Shown: positions 29,592-51,599 of the stretch, piece after piece
Position numbering within the stretch: position 1 is the first letter of the stretch
How the letters are laid out: every line of letters starts with the position of its first letter
NCBI GenBank assembly: GCA_016946835.1
Contig: JACVTC010000012.1
Span: 1,791,501-1,855,500, forward strand
Direction of reading: 5' to 3'
DNA from: Neocallimastix lanati (nom. inval.)
Taxonomy: Eukaryota; Neocallimastigomycota; Neocallimastigomycetes; Neocallimastigales; Neocallimastigaceae
DNA length: 64,000 nt
Position numbers and translations under genes: made by a program
The notes under the pieces: generated by a model
Databases searched by the model: none
What the model was told of the DNA's origin: nothing
Seen by the model: only the letters and a program-made list of their open reading frames with translations

Positions 29592-29923
29592 ATTGTTTAA
29601 TAATCTATTTCTATCAATATATATACATATTAATATTATTTAAAAAAAAAATAATAATAAAATAATAATAAAATAAAGTAAAAAATAAAATTATTAATCT
29701 TTCAAAATTTCTTTTAATTATTAATATGAATTAATTACATATACAATTATATTTCTCTATATTAATATTAAAAGAAATATTATTAATTTTTAATTAAAAA
29801 ATTATAATAAAATTTTAAATTTCAATTGTCTTTTTTTTTTTTTTTTAATAAAAATAAATAATGATAGTCTATTTCAATATTATTTAATTTAATATGAATT
29901 ATTATTAATTGATTTTTTTTAAA

Positions 29924-29971
<48 letters not shown>

Positions 29972-31102
29972 GTTTATTAAATGTATTAACAATCTATCAA
30001 CATATTATTCTATACTTTCATTTCAAACAAATTCTTTTTCTATACCCTTTTAATTTTACTTTAATATATTTCTGTTTTAAATAAAAAAAGTAATATATTT
30101 ACTATTTTTATATCAATTATTATTGTAAATGTATGCTCGATCTCTTTATTATTGAAAAAGAAAATGAATTAATATATAATACTTTTAAAACTAAATTATT
30201 TATATAATTTAATATATGAAAAAATGATTGGATTTTTAATAATCTGTTATAAGAAATTTAATAATAAAATTCCTATTTATTTATAGTAAAATATTCTGAT
30301 ATTTAAAAATTAAAGAAAATTATAGAATTTTAATAAAAGATTACATTAATGTATAAATTTATTATTAAATGTACTACAAACTTTTATATATGTAACATAC
30401 TTATTCAAAAAGTAAATTAATTTTTTTTTTTTAAAAAAAAAAAAATTAATTAAAAAAGAGAAAAAAAAATAAAAAATTAATGAAATTGATTTTAAGTTTA
30501 ATTTTGAATAAAAAGATTATTTTATTAAAATTGTTCAAATTAACTTTTTATATAACAATTAAATATATATAAACAAACAAATAAAAAATATTAATTATTT
30601 TTTTTTTAAAAAAAATTAATACAATATAAAATAATATATAAATTTATATATTTATTAAAAAATTTTTCTTTTTTAAAAAAATATATATTTTTAAAGAAAA
30701 AAAAAAAAAAAGTTAAAAATATTTTTTTTTTTGAAAAATTTTGTAATATTTATAATCAAAATACTTTTTAATATTATAAAAATACAGAAGTAATTAACGA
30801 ATATAACTAATTTTATTTCCAAATAATAATATTAAAACTTTTTTAATTTAAATACTGACACATAGTTATTAAAATCTGTTATCATTTTAATTATAATTAA
30901 AATATATATATAATCAATAGTAATAATAATAATAATAAAAATCATGTAATTTAAATTTAAAAATATATATATTTTTAATAATTATCAAATAATAGTAATA
31001 ATAGTAATAGTGATAATAACTAGTATACTTAAAACTTTGAAATTTGATTCTTAATATAGTATACTAATTATAAAATAAAAAATAAATATTAAATAAAATA
31101 AA
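29592..31102. promoter_or_regulatory. Divergent spacer between CCT1 and the UGO1-like gene
   Basis: 1.5 kb that must carry both promoters. It shows long T and A tracts (29830-29846, 29921-29940, 30419-30444), an AT dinucleotide run at 29941-29967 and nothing else distinctive. No specific binding site can be named. Confidence 0.4.
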
Positions 31103-32775
31103 ATGGATTCACCTGAAAAAATGAATACAGATTCTTCAAAATTTAATATAGTTATTGCTCCGTCAACCATGGTTGACCCATCAGAAATGATAAATACTTT
31201 AACAACAAATGAATTGTTTGCTATAGGATTCGTTAAATATTTAACAACAGCTGTCTTATCACCATTTGAAGTTTCGAGAATTTTACAACAAATACAATAT
31301 ATTCCTTCTATAGATTATTTAAAAAAGAATGAAGATATTAATGAAGTAGAAGAAAATTACAAGAAAAATAGAAACAATGTAAATTTTATATTTTAGTATT
31401 ATTATTAATACTTTATGAACTATAATTATTAAATATTATTTCTGAATTTTATATGGAAAAACAGGAAGAAGAATCTGAAGATTCTGATATTGAAAAATAT
31501 TGTAACCAAGCAGCATTACAACCTTCAAAAGCACAATATAATTCATTTGTATCGGTATCTGATACTAGTGGATATATTATAAGAACAAATAGTGCCAATG
31601 ATCCATTAAGACCTTCATATCAACTTGGAATATTAGAAGGCTCAACAATAAAAACTATTCAAAAATTAATAAGTCACAAAAATGAAGGTTTTTTAAGTCT
31701 CTGGAAAGGTAAAATAATTAATGTATATATATATATATATATTTATTATGTATAATTGCTAAATATAAAATTATTAATTATTATTTATAATATAATATTA
31801 AATAGGACATTTTTCAAATTGGTTATACGAAGTATTAAATGCACTAATTCAACCATCAATTGAAGGAATAATAAATAGAACATTTAATTTATATGATGAA
31901 ACATTACCACTTATTCAAATGGATAAAGTAATTCCAAATCTTACCTCATTAGTAGTAAGTTATACAATAACTGGTTTCATATTAAGTCCTATTGAACTTG
32001 TACGTATAAGGTAAATATTTATGACGAAAATAAAGAAAATAGCATATCACAGTTAAAAATTAAAAATAATAATAATATATATTAATATAAATATACTGAT
32101 ATTTTTATATTTAATTATCATATATATAGAATGATTGCACAAACATCAAATCCATACTATAAAAAATATAAAAATTCTTTGGATTGTATTAAAACAATAA
32201 CAAAAGAAGAAGGTCTAAAATCAGTATATTTCGGTTATAATCTTATTCCTACTTTACTTTATCACTCAGTTATTCCACTACTTAAAAATAGTAATCGTCT
32301 TATTATTGAAAGGCTTCTACGAATTTCCCCTTCACAACATCCTGGTAAATATGCATTATGTGAACTGGGATTAAGCTCTTTTGAATTAATTATATCTTTC
32401 CCGATAGAAACCGTTCGTAGAAGGCTTCAATGTCAAATTAACCCAAAATTAATGAATCATAGTATAAGTTATAATACTAAAGTAGCAATTAGAGGAACAA
32501 ATTATAATAACATGATGGATTGTATTAAATCAATCATAAAAGAAGAAGGTGGTGATCCTTTTGAAACTAATAAAAAGATAAATGATGAAGTAGATACATC
32601 CAATGAAGAAATAGAAAAACAAAAAAATAAAAAGTTAATAAGTAAATATTATCAAAAAATCAATAAAAATTTAAAAAAGGTCAAAGGTTTATATAGAGGA
32701 ATGGGTCTTATGTTTTGGACCAATGTTGTTATATTAGGTTTTAATATTTTAAATGGAATAGAGCTAATAGATTAA
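31103..32775 (+). CDS. UGO1: UGO1-like modified carrier of the organelle outer membrane
   Basis: Member of the SLC25 carrier fold closest to fungal Ugo1, which works in the mitochondrial outer membrane with Fzo1 and Mgm1 in fusion, and to animal SLC25A46. Four exons join in frame: 31103-31378, 31465-31708, 31806-32010, 32130-32775, giving 456 residues. Carrier-type Px(D/E)xx(R/K) motifs are PFEVSR in the first repeat, PIELVR in the second and PIETVR in the third. Ugo1-like features are the long acidic insert after the first motif, LISHKNEGFLSLWKG, LIPTLLYHSVIP and SSFELIISFPIETVRRRLQ. A Lys-rich insert of about 45 residues separates the last motif from KGLYRGMGLMFW. The start is the first Met after an A-rich leader, with a second Met six codons on. 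A true metabolite carrier is less likely because matching GxxxG and aromatic belt motifs are poor. Confidence 0.78.
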
Positions 32776-32779
32776 ACTG

Positions 32780-32815
<36 letters not shown>

Positions 32816-34088
32816 TTAATTAAAATTTATAACAATTTCCAAAATTATCATAAAAATAAAATATTAATACAATTTATTTAATTTTTATCCATAATAAATA
32901 ACATAATCAATTATATTCAATAATTCATACTAATTATATAAAATAGAAAAAATAGTATATATTAAAATAATTTATATTATTAATAATTATACAAATAATA
33001 AATAATAAATAAATCTATCGTGTATTAAATATTATTTTAATTATCATATATTATTTAAATTATCTATGTAAATTTAAATGTTTAGATATAAATTATAATA
33101 CATAAAATAATTATAATAAATATATTAAACTTTAAAAATTAATATTTTATTTTATAAACTATTCTTTTGTTCTGTTTTATTTTATAATTATTATTAATTT
33201 TATGGTTAAATATATAATTAAAATTCATTCTATATTCCTGTAAAACTATAAATAACTAGTAATTAAATAAAAGAATTAATTTTGTCAAAGTATGTGTATA
33301 TATGAATATTTAATAAAATTATAAAATCAATAATATTGAAATATTATTATACTATTAAAATTTTATAATATATAAATATGATCTTTAAATTTTTTATAAC
33401 ATTTAAATATAGAATAAAATTTAAATTCTTATGAGATATTATAATGCTATTAATATTATTAATTTTATTTTAAAAGTAAAAAATAAAGAGTTTTATTATT
33501 AAATAAAATTTATTTTATTTTATTACTAAATTCATAATTAGGAATAAAAAGTGTTTTAACATATAAGTCATTTTTTATTATTAACTATATTTAAATCTTA
33601 TTATTTATTATAACTATAATAGAAATTAAAAACGAATTCAAAAGTTTATTAAAAAGAAAAAATTTAAATAAAATAAAAATTAAAAACTCTCATTAATATA
33701 AATGAATATATTACTATTTGTAATTTTTTTTTTTCTCAAATTTCATTAATTTTATTGATTTGATTTATTTTATAATAAGTTATTAATCAATTTTATAAGA
33801 TTTTAATAAATATATATATATATAATTTAAAATACTTATTCATGATATAAATGAATATTAATTAAAGTATAATAATCATTTATATGTTAATAAAATTTAT
33901 TATAATATTTTTTAAGAATGATATATTAATTCACTTCAAAAAATAATTTATAATTTAATAAAAATGAATCAATAAAAAAAAATAAAATAATAAAATCAAA
34001 TAAAATATATCGTTGAAGTTTTCTTTTATATTAATAGTAATATATATAATTATAGAAAATATATATACAGGTATATCTAAAAAAAAAT

Positions 34089-34121
<33 letters not shown>

Positions 34122-34182
34122 TATATGAGAATAAAAAATTGGGATTAATTTCAGTTGTTAAATAAGAGAGTAGTATTAAAAA
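32776..34182. other. Spacer between the UGO1-like and DENN genes
   Basis: 1.4 kb AT-rich. A 33-nt A-run directly follows the UGO1-like stop, and an A-run with an AT dinucleotide run (34080-34126) precedes the DENN start. No other feature is visible. Confidence 0.55.
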
Positions 34183-42746
<8,564 letters not shown>

Positions 42747-42760
42747 TTATAAAATTAAAA

Positions 42761-42825
<65 letters not shown>

Positions 42826-43417
42826 TTTATTTTATTTTTTCTTACAATTTTTTAATATCACGTAGTTCTTTATTTTTTTTTTTTAAAAAAAAAAAATAAT
42901 AATAATAATAATAATATCTATATTAATATAATTTAGTATAATAATTATAATGAATATAATAGAATTGAAAAAAAAAAACAGCATAAATAAATATATATTA
43001 ACTATTCTGAATAATTATATATAGAAGAAACATATGAAATATATATATATGTATATAAACTATTAAAATGGTTATATTTATATTATTATTTATAAATAAA
43101 ATGAATTTATAGACTAAACATCTAAAAAAAAAAAAGCACATACACTTAAAATAATAAATAAAATTAATAGTAAAAAATATTTGATAATATTTTTTTTTTT
43201 TTTTAGATTAAAAAAAAAAAAACTACAAAATACAATGAATAAAATATTTTTATTAACAATATTAAAAATAATAATGAAAATAATAATGAAAATAATAATG
43301 AAAATAACAAAATGTATATTGTTAATAATATTATTTATTATTGCTATGGTTATAATCATTATTTAAGACAATGAAATCAAAATTAAATAATAATATTAAA
43401 TAGAATTAATATTATGG

Positions 43418-43448
<31 letters not shown>

Positions 43449-43821
43449 TATTTTATTTTATTTTATTTTATTTTATTTTATTTTTATTTTTTATTTTCTA
43501 TTTATTAATATTATTATTATTATTAATATTATTATTATTATTATTAATTTATTTTTAAATGTTCAATTTCTTTAAATGAAAATAAATAAATAAATAATAA
43601 AAAAAAAAAAAAAAATAAAATAAAATAAAATAATTAATATATAGTATATATATATATATATATAATTATTTAATGTTGTATTAAATTTTTATTATAAAAA
43701 AGAAAAAAAAAAAAATTGTATATTATTTATAACTAATTTATTGTTTCTTTTGTAAACAATACTGTTGTAGGTACAAATTTATTTTTCCAAGTTATTTAAA
43801 TCAGTAACAACTTTAGATGAA
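42747..43821. other. Convergent spacer between the DENN and Myb-like genes
   Basis: About 1.07 kb. An A-run of more than 50 nt (42768-42821) follows the DENN stop closely. A (TTTTA)n run lies at 43448-43490 and an (AATAATGAA)n-type repeat near 43263-43300. No coding exon is visible. Confidence 0.6.
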
Positions 43822-44426
43822 CTAAACTTTACTACTATCTTCATCTTTACTATTTTGGCCTATACGTTCAGGGTTTAATGTATCTACTTTTACATCAGTT
43901 GTTTCCTTGGATAATGTACTCGTTGAAATTTCTGAAGCTGTAGTTGCTACAGTCGGTGTTATTGATTTTGTTAGGGTAGCAATAGTGGTAGTATTTATTG
44001 GTTGTTCTATTTTAATATTGGTATTCTGTGAATAAATTAAATTTGTAGTTTCTTTTTCATTAAGTTGATATGGATTATCATTGCCGAATTCTTGCTTATT
44101 TGGTATATTTGTATTTTGGGTCTTATCATTATTAATATTAGTATTATTTACATCTGTATTTATATATACATTTGAATTACTTCCATTAGCATCATTGGAA
44201 TCATTATTAGCAGGTATAAATGGAAAAGCTACTTCATTTCTTTCAGTTTGATTATATGATGATGTTGATAAAATACCATTAAAGTTTTCTGAATTGGTAT
44301 TTATATCTTGATTAGTTTCATTTACACGTATAAATGAGGAACTCGATTCATTACTATTAAAACCATTAAAATTTTCTGTAAAGTTTGAATGATTTAAATT
44401 AAAATTTGGATTAACTATATGTTAAA

Positions 44427-44515
<89 letters not shown>

Positions 44516-46021
44516 TTAATAAATATTATTATAATTCATTATGTACTTTGATTATTATTATTATTAATTTTTAATTTATTATAATTTATTATAAATACTT
44601 TACCAAAAGTGGATGAAGATTCATCATTTTCTTGAACTTGACTAGTAATATTACTACTATTAACAGTGGAATCATTAATATTTTCAGAATCCTCAGTAGA
44701 TTCAGAAGTACTCTTTCTCTTCTTATTTTTCTTTTGATTTTCTGGTTTATAATATGGATCGATATTTCTCTTTCTACGTTTACCTTCTGTAGATGCAACA
44801 TAATCCTTTAATACCTTTGTATTTTTCCACTTATTACCAATACTACTAATACTCTTCTTTGCAGCCTTTTCAAAGGCACCTAATGGTAAACCTTGTTGTA
44901 TTCTTCTCCATTTTTCATTCTTACATTTATCATGAATAGATTGTCTAGTTTGATTACCTAAAATATTAGATTGAATACCATTTGGACCATGAAGATTTAA
45001 AATTAAAGAAGGATAAATATTACCATTTGATTCTAAAATACATTGTTCCAAACATTTTAATTGTTCATCAGTCCATCTTCTACGACGACAATTTGGTACA
45101 CGTTTATTATTTACAAGTTCATTTTTAATTTCCATTTGAATATGAAAAGAATTATTAATGGAATTTTCATAAGCACCTAAGTTCTTATTCTTCTTCATTC
45201 TCTTTCTTTTTTCAGATTTACATTTATCTCTAATATTATTAACAGTAAATTCACCTAAATTATGAGATTTTGTACCATTTGGACCATGTTCTGCATAAAA
45301 TTTCTTTGGATCAATAACAAAGTTATTTTCTCTGATACATTCTTCCAAGAATTTTTCCTGAGTTTCATTCCATCTTTTTTTAGTATGACGTTTTTGTTTA
45401 ACTACTTCTATAGTTGGTTCTTCACTGATACTTTCTTCTGGTTTAACTTCCTGTTCAGATTTATCATTAGTGGTACTGCTTACAGTAACAGCATTACTAC
45501 TTGTACTACTTTCAACTAATTTTGAAATTTCTGCTTCATTTTCTTCAGCATCTGTCTTTGCTGATTTTGCTTTTCTACCTTTAGATTTTGTTTTTATTAC
45601 TTTATCATCTTCATTATCATTTGTTTTTCTTTTTCTTGTACGACTCTTTTTTGGTGCTTCTTCTATTTCTACTTTATCTGTTTCTGATTCTTTATCATCT
45701 AATTTTTTATTTCATATTTAATTTTTTTATTTTTATATTTATGACATTTATATTTAAATATAGGTGAAAAGTTATATAAATAATTATAATAATTGAAATA
45801 AAATTAACAACATAAACATAATTTAATATAATCATAAAATAAATAAATAAAATTTATAATATAAATATATATATATATAAATAAAAAAAAAAAAAAAAAA
45901 AGTATGTAATAATAATAATATTATTATCATTATAATTATTTACCTTCATTTTCTTTTCCTACTTCCTTTCTTGGATGTCCAAATTTTATTCTATATTTAA
46001 TTTCATCTGATGCATTATGAT

Positions 46022-46057
<36 letters not shown>

Positions 46058-46429
46058 CAATTTTATTATTAAATTTTAATGTTTTTAAAATGGTTAACAA
46101 TATGAAAGAATATTGTAGTACTCAATTATATATTCATTAAATTAAATAAAAATTTACCATTCAACTTTTCCAAGTTGTTCGTTTTTCTGATCCTTTATTA
46201 TTATTATTATGATTATTATTTTTTAAGATCATCATTATTTATATGATTAATAATATTAATAATATAATATTATTCATAATATAATTTTAAAATTATCATT
46301 TTTATATATTATAAAAAAATAATATATAATATATATATAAAGTAAGTAAATTAATAATATTATTGAATAATTAAATAAATATAAATTAACTTTCTATATA
46401 ATATATATTTCTTTTCTATAATATTTAAA

Positions 46430-46464
<35 letters not shown>

Positions 46465-47532
46465 TTACCGGGAAAATATCTGAATAATTATTAATAAAAT
46501 AGATAATGTATGAAATAAAATCAATTTCAAAAAGTTCAAATGGAAATTTCTTTCTTAATGTAATTAAATCATTTTGGATATATATCTAAATAATTATTAT
46601 AAAATATATATTATTAATATAGTTTAATCGATTCTTTAAAATAATACAAAAGAAAAATGAAATTATTTATCTATTTTATAATATAAATATATAATTATAT
46701 AATTATAAAAACAAAATAAAATAAAAATAAAATAAAATAAAAATAAAATAAAATAAAATAAATACCTCTTCAATTCTTAAACTATTTTTTTCATTAAATA
46801 TATCATTTAAAGTAAATATTTGTTCAATAATCTCATTAATATCTTCATTTATCATTAAACCAGCAATTAAAGTCTTTATATATCATTATTATAATAATAA
46901 TTAATTAGCATTATTGAAAAAAAAATAAAAAATAAAAAAGAATTAAATAAACTTATTAATAATAAAATAACAATAATAAAAAAAAAAAAAAATACTTGAG
47001 TTTTAAGTTCTATAGAAAGATTAATGCTTCTTTCTCTATGAGAAGCATTTAATAATTCAACATGTTTATCTAAAAGTTTACATGCTTCCAGTTTATTTTC
47101 TGCATCTGTTTCATTTTCAGTATTATTAAATATTAACGTACATAGTTTTACAAGAATGATAATTGAAGAAACAGATGGTGGGAAAATTCCAGTGAAATTT
47201 TCTGGTAACGTTTCTAATTGATTATTATAATATTAATAAAAATAATAAATATATATATATTATATAATATTAGATTAATTATTATCAATTTTATGTCCAA
47301 ATGCTTAATTACTCTTAAAATATTTTATAGTATATATCTATATATTAATAAAGGTAAATTAAGTACCATTAAAAATTGCCCAAATTTCACTAATTGAATT
47401 TAAAATTTCTTTTCTTATTTGTAAATCTTCTTCAGTATATACACCCAAAGCATTAATACATTTATCAAGAATAGATTGTGAAATCTTTAAATATTTTGAA
47501 TAGTTAATTTCTTGATGAACTTCAGTTACCAT
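43822..47532 (-). CDS. Protein with two Myb/SANT-like repeats, putative DNA-binding
   Basis: Eight exons join in frame: 47532-47367, 47213-46996, 46873-46766, 46585-46469, 46192-46158, 46023-45944, 45698-44604, 44414-43822, giving 803 residues. Residues 1-215 are a Leu/Ile/Glu-rich, probably all-helical domain without recognised motif. Residues 242-345 are Lys/Arg- and Ser/Glu-rich with KKSRTRKRK, a likely nuclear signal. Two related repeats follow at about 347-412 and 446-525. Each has a Trp-led helix (RWNETQEKFLEECI; RWTDEQLKCLEQCI), HGPNG, a Leu-Gly turn and an ending like IRDKCKSEKRKR or IHDKCKNEKWRR, then LGAYE or LGAFE. The second is followed by a basic patch, KGRRKRN-like in composition. 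The C-terminal 280 residues are Asn/Ser/Thr-rich and disordered. A nuclear DNA- or chromatin-binding role is inferred. I do not recognise a named orthologue. Confidence 0.75.
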
Positions 47533-48112
47533 TTTATTAAATTTCTTATATAGAAAAATTTCATTAAATTAAATTATTAAATAAATATTTTAATACTTTA
47601 TTTTACTATTTCAAAAATCTTAATAGAAAAAAACACTAAATATATTTTAAAGAGTTGATTAATATTTTAATACAAAATAATGCAATATAATACTTTTCTG
47701 ATATCAAATAATAATAACAATATAAAAATTTAAAAATAATGACAATAAATTGAAAAGGTTAAATTATTTAAAAATATATAAAAAGAAAAAAAAAAAATGA
47801 TTTTTTGAAATTTGATAATTAATTGAACTTAAAAAATTTGATGAAAATTCTATTATTTTAAAAAAATAATAAAAATTAATTAATATTTGTTATTCTAATG
47901 TTGTTTTTTGCTTTATCTCAATATTTTTGATTATCCCTTATTGTTAAATAAATTTCAATTTCTGATTTCCTTTTTTTAATATAAAGAGCTTAAAGGTTAA
48001 TTCATTTTAAATTGTATTTTAAAGGTTAGCTTTATTTATATTTATATTTATATTTATATTAATATTTATATTTATATTATTTTAAAACTAAAAACAAATA
48101 AAAAAAGTAAAA

Positions 48113-48151
<39 letters not shown>

Positions 48152-49403
48152 AAATACTATAAAAATAAAAATAATATAAATATATTTTATTATATACATA
48201 ATATATTATAAATATATATTTTAATAAATATATAATAAATTTATTATAAATAATTAGATAATTTAAAATTAAACTATAATATAAAATAAAATTTATACTA
48301 ATATATTTTGATATAAATGAGCAGCAATAAATAAAAATAATATATTAAAATAAATTAATTAATAAAACTTAACAATATTTTTTTAAAAAAAAAAAAATAT
48401 TGTTAAGTTTTATTAATTTTTAAAAAAAAAAAAATATAAAAAAAAAAACTTTTTATTATTATTGTTATTTTATAAATCATATTATTAAATTAATAATTTT
48501 TATTATATATATTCAAATTTTTACCTATAAAAAAATTTATTATTTCAAAAATCGATTGCTTACTTAACAGGAATATGTGAATAGTATATTTTCAATGTAT
48601 ATTTTTTCTAAAAAAAAAAAAAAATTTTTTCATATTAACTAAATTTATTATAAATAAATAAAAGTTATTTTTTCTTAAATATAATTAAATGAATATTAAA
48701 AATATAATGTAATGTAACGTATTATATATTAAAAGGGAATGTTGCATTTCGTAACGTGGCTTATAAATAATATTTTAATTATTAATTCAACGCCCCACAT
48801 TTTTTTCTTTTTTAAATAATTGTAAATAAATAAAAAAAAAAGAAATATAAATGGGTAAATTTTTTTTTCTCATAGATTTATAATATATTAAATATTAAAT
48901 ATATAAATATATCTTTAAATTAAATATTATAATATTATTTTATATTATTTTAACAAAAAATATTAAAATATTTTTTTAAAATTAAATATTTTTTTTTTAT
49001 TTTAACAAAATACTCAGATATATCTATAAATAATAATATTATTATTTAATAATATTTAATAATATTTAATAATATTTAATTTTAAAGAAAAAATATTAAA
49101 ATATATCTTTACAATTAAATATTATTAACTATTATTTCAATATTTTATTATTTTTTAAAAATTTAAATATTATTATATATATATCAAAATTAATTTAAGC
49201 CACCTAGCATCAACAGTTTTTTAAAATTTGCTACGATTAATTTAAAGCCATGTTATAAAATGTACCACATCCATATTAAAAAATGTATTGTGATAAAGGA
49301 TTAGAATAAATTAATAAAACCTATCATTTTCAAAAAAAAAAAAAAAAAAAAAAATTTTAAATTTTCAATAAGATAAATTTATTATGGAGTTTTTGATATG
49401 TTC
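47533..49403. other. 5' flank of the Myb-like gene up to the copia element
   Basis: 1.9 kb AT-rich. It includes an A-run at 48116-48149, a large hairpin at 48357-48418 and a possible decayed inverted-repeat pair at 48738 and 49270 (both listed separately), and an A-run at 49335-49354. The promoter of the Myb-like gene must lie in its left part. Confidence 0.55.
48357..48418. repeat. Perfect-arm hairpin (foldback) of about 62 bp
   Basis: The left arm AATTAATAAAACTTAACAAT then T-rich, and the right arm its reverse complement ATTGTTAAGTTTTATTAATT, meet at a T7/A-run centre. The arms match over about 28 bp including non-AT-only positions, more than expected from AT richness alone. Confidence 0.8.
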
Positions 49404-49408
49404 AAATA

Positions 49409-49720
49409 TGAGAAAAGTATGTGTGTTTTTTATAATAAACTTTATTTATTTTTGTATTTATTTAATACATAAATTTTATTAATGTAAAGAACTCATTTTT
49501 TTAAGATAATAAAAATAATTATTTTTTATAGTAAAAATTACATATTTAATCATGTGATAATTCTATGAATTAATACACATAGATAAATGTTACACAGCAT
49601 AAAAATATAAGAATAAAATATTAATATAAGATAAAAATATAATATTGATAATAATATAAGAATATAAAAATATAATTTTAATAATATAAAAATATAAAAT
49701 AAAATGTGATTATTTTAACA
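49409..49720 (-). repeat. 3' LTR of the copia element
   Basis: In element orientation it starts TGTTAAAATAATCACATTTT at 49720, right after the polypurine tract, and ends ...CTTTTCTCA at 49409, next to the AAATA duplication. Sequence almost identical to the other LTR. Confidence 0.96.
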
Positions 49721-49732
49721 TTCCCCCCTAAA
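49721..49732 (-). other. Polypurine tract
   Basis: On the minus strand the sequence TTTAGGGGGGAA lies immediately before the 3' LTR. This is the expected second-strand primer site, and one of the few G-runs in the window. Confidence 0.85.
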
Positions 49733-51599
49733 CAAGATTTTTCTTGAAAATTTTGTTTGCGAAGAATAACATTTTATTTCCGTTGACATCTTTTGTGAGT
49801 ACATCAGCAAGATTGTCTTCTGATTTAATATGTTGTAAAATAACATTGTTATTTTCAACATGTTCCTTGAAGAAATGGTAACTTACACGTATGTGTCTTA
49901 GTCTTTTTCCAATAGCGAAATTTTCAGCGGAATATAGACTGGCTTTATTGTCACCATAGAGATTTATTTTGAATTTTTTGTTAAATAGTTCTTCAAGAAT
50001 GTTTTTCAACCATCGGCAGTGGATCTTGAGACACATTGTTGTTGTCTTGACATCCATAAGACTGGTCCTGATGCTAGGAAGTAGATATTTCCAGATGTAG
50101 ATTTGCTATTGTTTAAATCTCCAGCGAAGTCGGAGTCAGTATAGCCTTTAAGATTTCCATCTCTTTTATATTGTAGATAATAATCTTTGGTTTGGTTAAT
50201 ATATTTAAATATTTGCAATACCTTTTTCCAATCGGTCATATTTGGGTTTTTATTTTTTCTTGATGCTTTGTTTACTGCACAAGCAATATCAGGTCTTGTG
50301 CATTTTGCTAGATGTATGAGAGAGCCTACTGCGCTTTGATAAATACTATTATCGAATGATTCGTTGTTAATTTCTTTAATGTTTTCACCTACACAAGGAG
50401 TAGAGGATTTTTGATTTTCATTTATTTTGAATCTTTTTAAGATATCGTTAATATATTTCTTTTGTGAAATATTATATCCATATTCAGTAGGTTCAACAGT
50501 TATTCCAAGTATATGATTTACTGGACTACATTTTGATATTTTAAATTTATTTTTAATTAGCTCAACAATGGAGTTTATTTCATTATCTAAGCCTGTAATA
50601 AGCATATCATCTACATATAATGCAACAATGCAAGTAGTTTCTTTTTGGGAATTTGATTTTGAAAATAAGCATTGTTCACTTTTAAGTTGAGTAAAACCTA
50701 TACTCTTCAGGAAATTAGAGATTGTTATGTTCCACATTCTTCCTGCTTGTTTCAGTCCATATAAGGCTTTGTTTAATTTCCAAAAACCATTTTGATAGTT
50801 TGGATCTCCTTCTGGAATTGTCATATAGATTTCTTCATTAAGAGGAGCATTTAGGTATGCAGCTTTAATGTCTAATTGTTGTATATTCCATTTATGTAGT
50901 GAAGCTATTGCGATGCCTAAGCGCATGCTTTCAACAGATAACGTGGGAGAGTATGTTTTGTCATAATCAATACCTTCAATTTGTTTAAATCCTTTGATTA
51001 CTAGTCTAGCCTTGTATTTTTCAAGTTCTCCTTTATCGTTATATTTTTTTGTGAATACCCATTTGTATTCAATAGGTTTTCTTCCTTCAGGTAGCTTCTT
51101 TACTAAGGACATGGTTTTGTTGTTGTAGAGATTTTCAAGTTCGCTTGATATTGCTTCTATCCATTTATCCTTATCAACACTAGTTACTGCTTCTAGGAAT
51201 GTTTGCGGAGTATCTAAATCAATACTATTTATTTGTTTATTTGTATCATTGCTTGTTTTATTCGTTTCATTTTCAGTATTAACATTTTCATTTGATTTGT
51301 TAAAATTATCATTTTGTTTTATAGGAATATAATTATCGTTTAATGTTTGTTTTCCTAAATTAATTAAATGTTTAATTCTTTGTTTTTTATAAATATTATG
51401 ATCTGTACTAGAGTCATTCTCTCTCTTCCTTTTATTTAATAAATAATTAGAATTAACAATTGCAATGTATTTTGGAGTTGTTTTTGATGTTTCATTATTA
51501 AGTGCTTTTCTTTTCTCTAAAATTTTTGAGATTTTTGATTTTTGAATTCTAATCCTTTTTAATTTTTCTTTCAAAACTTTTCTTTTGTTAATGATTATC

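Noticed and set aside
43114-43366. Small hydrophobic open frames on both strands
   Set aside because: AT-rich low-complexity sequence (AATAATGAA repeats) in a convergent spacer, with no start context or conserved pattern.
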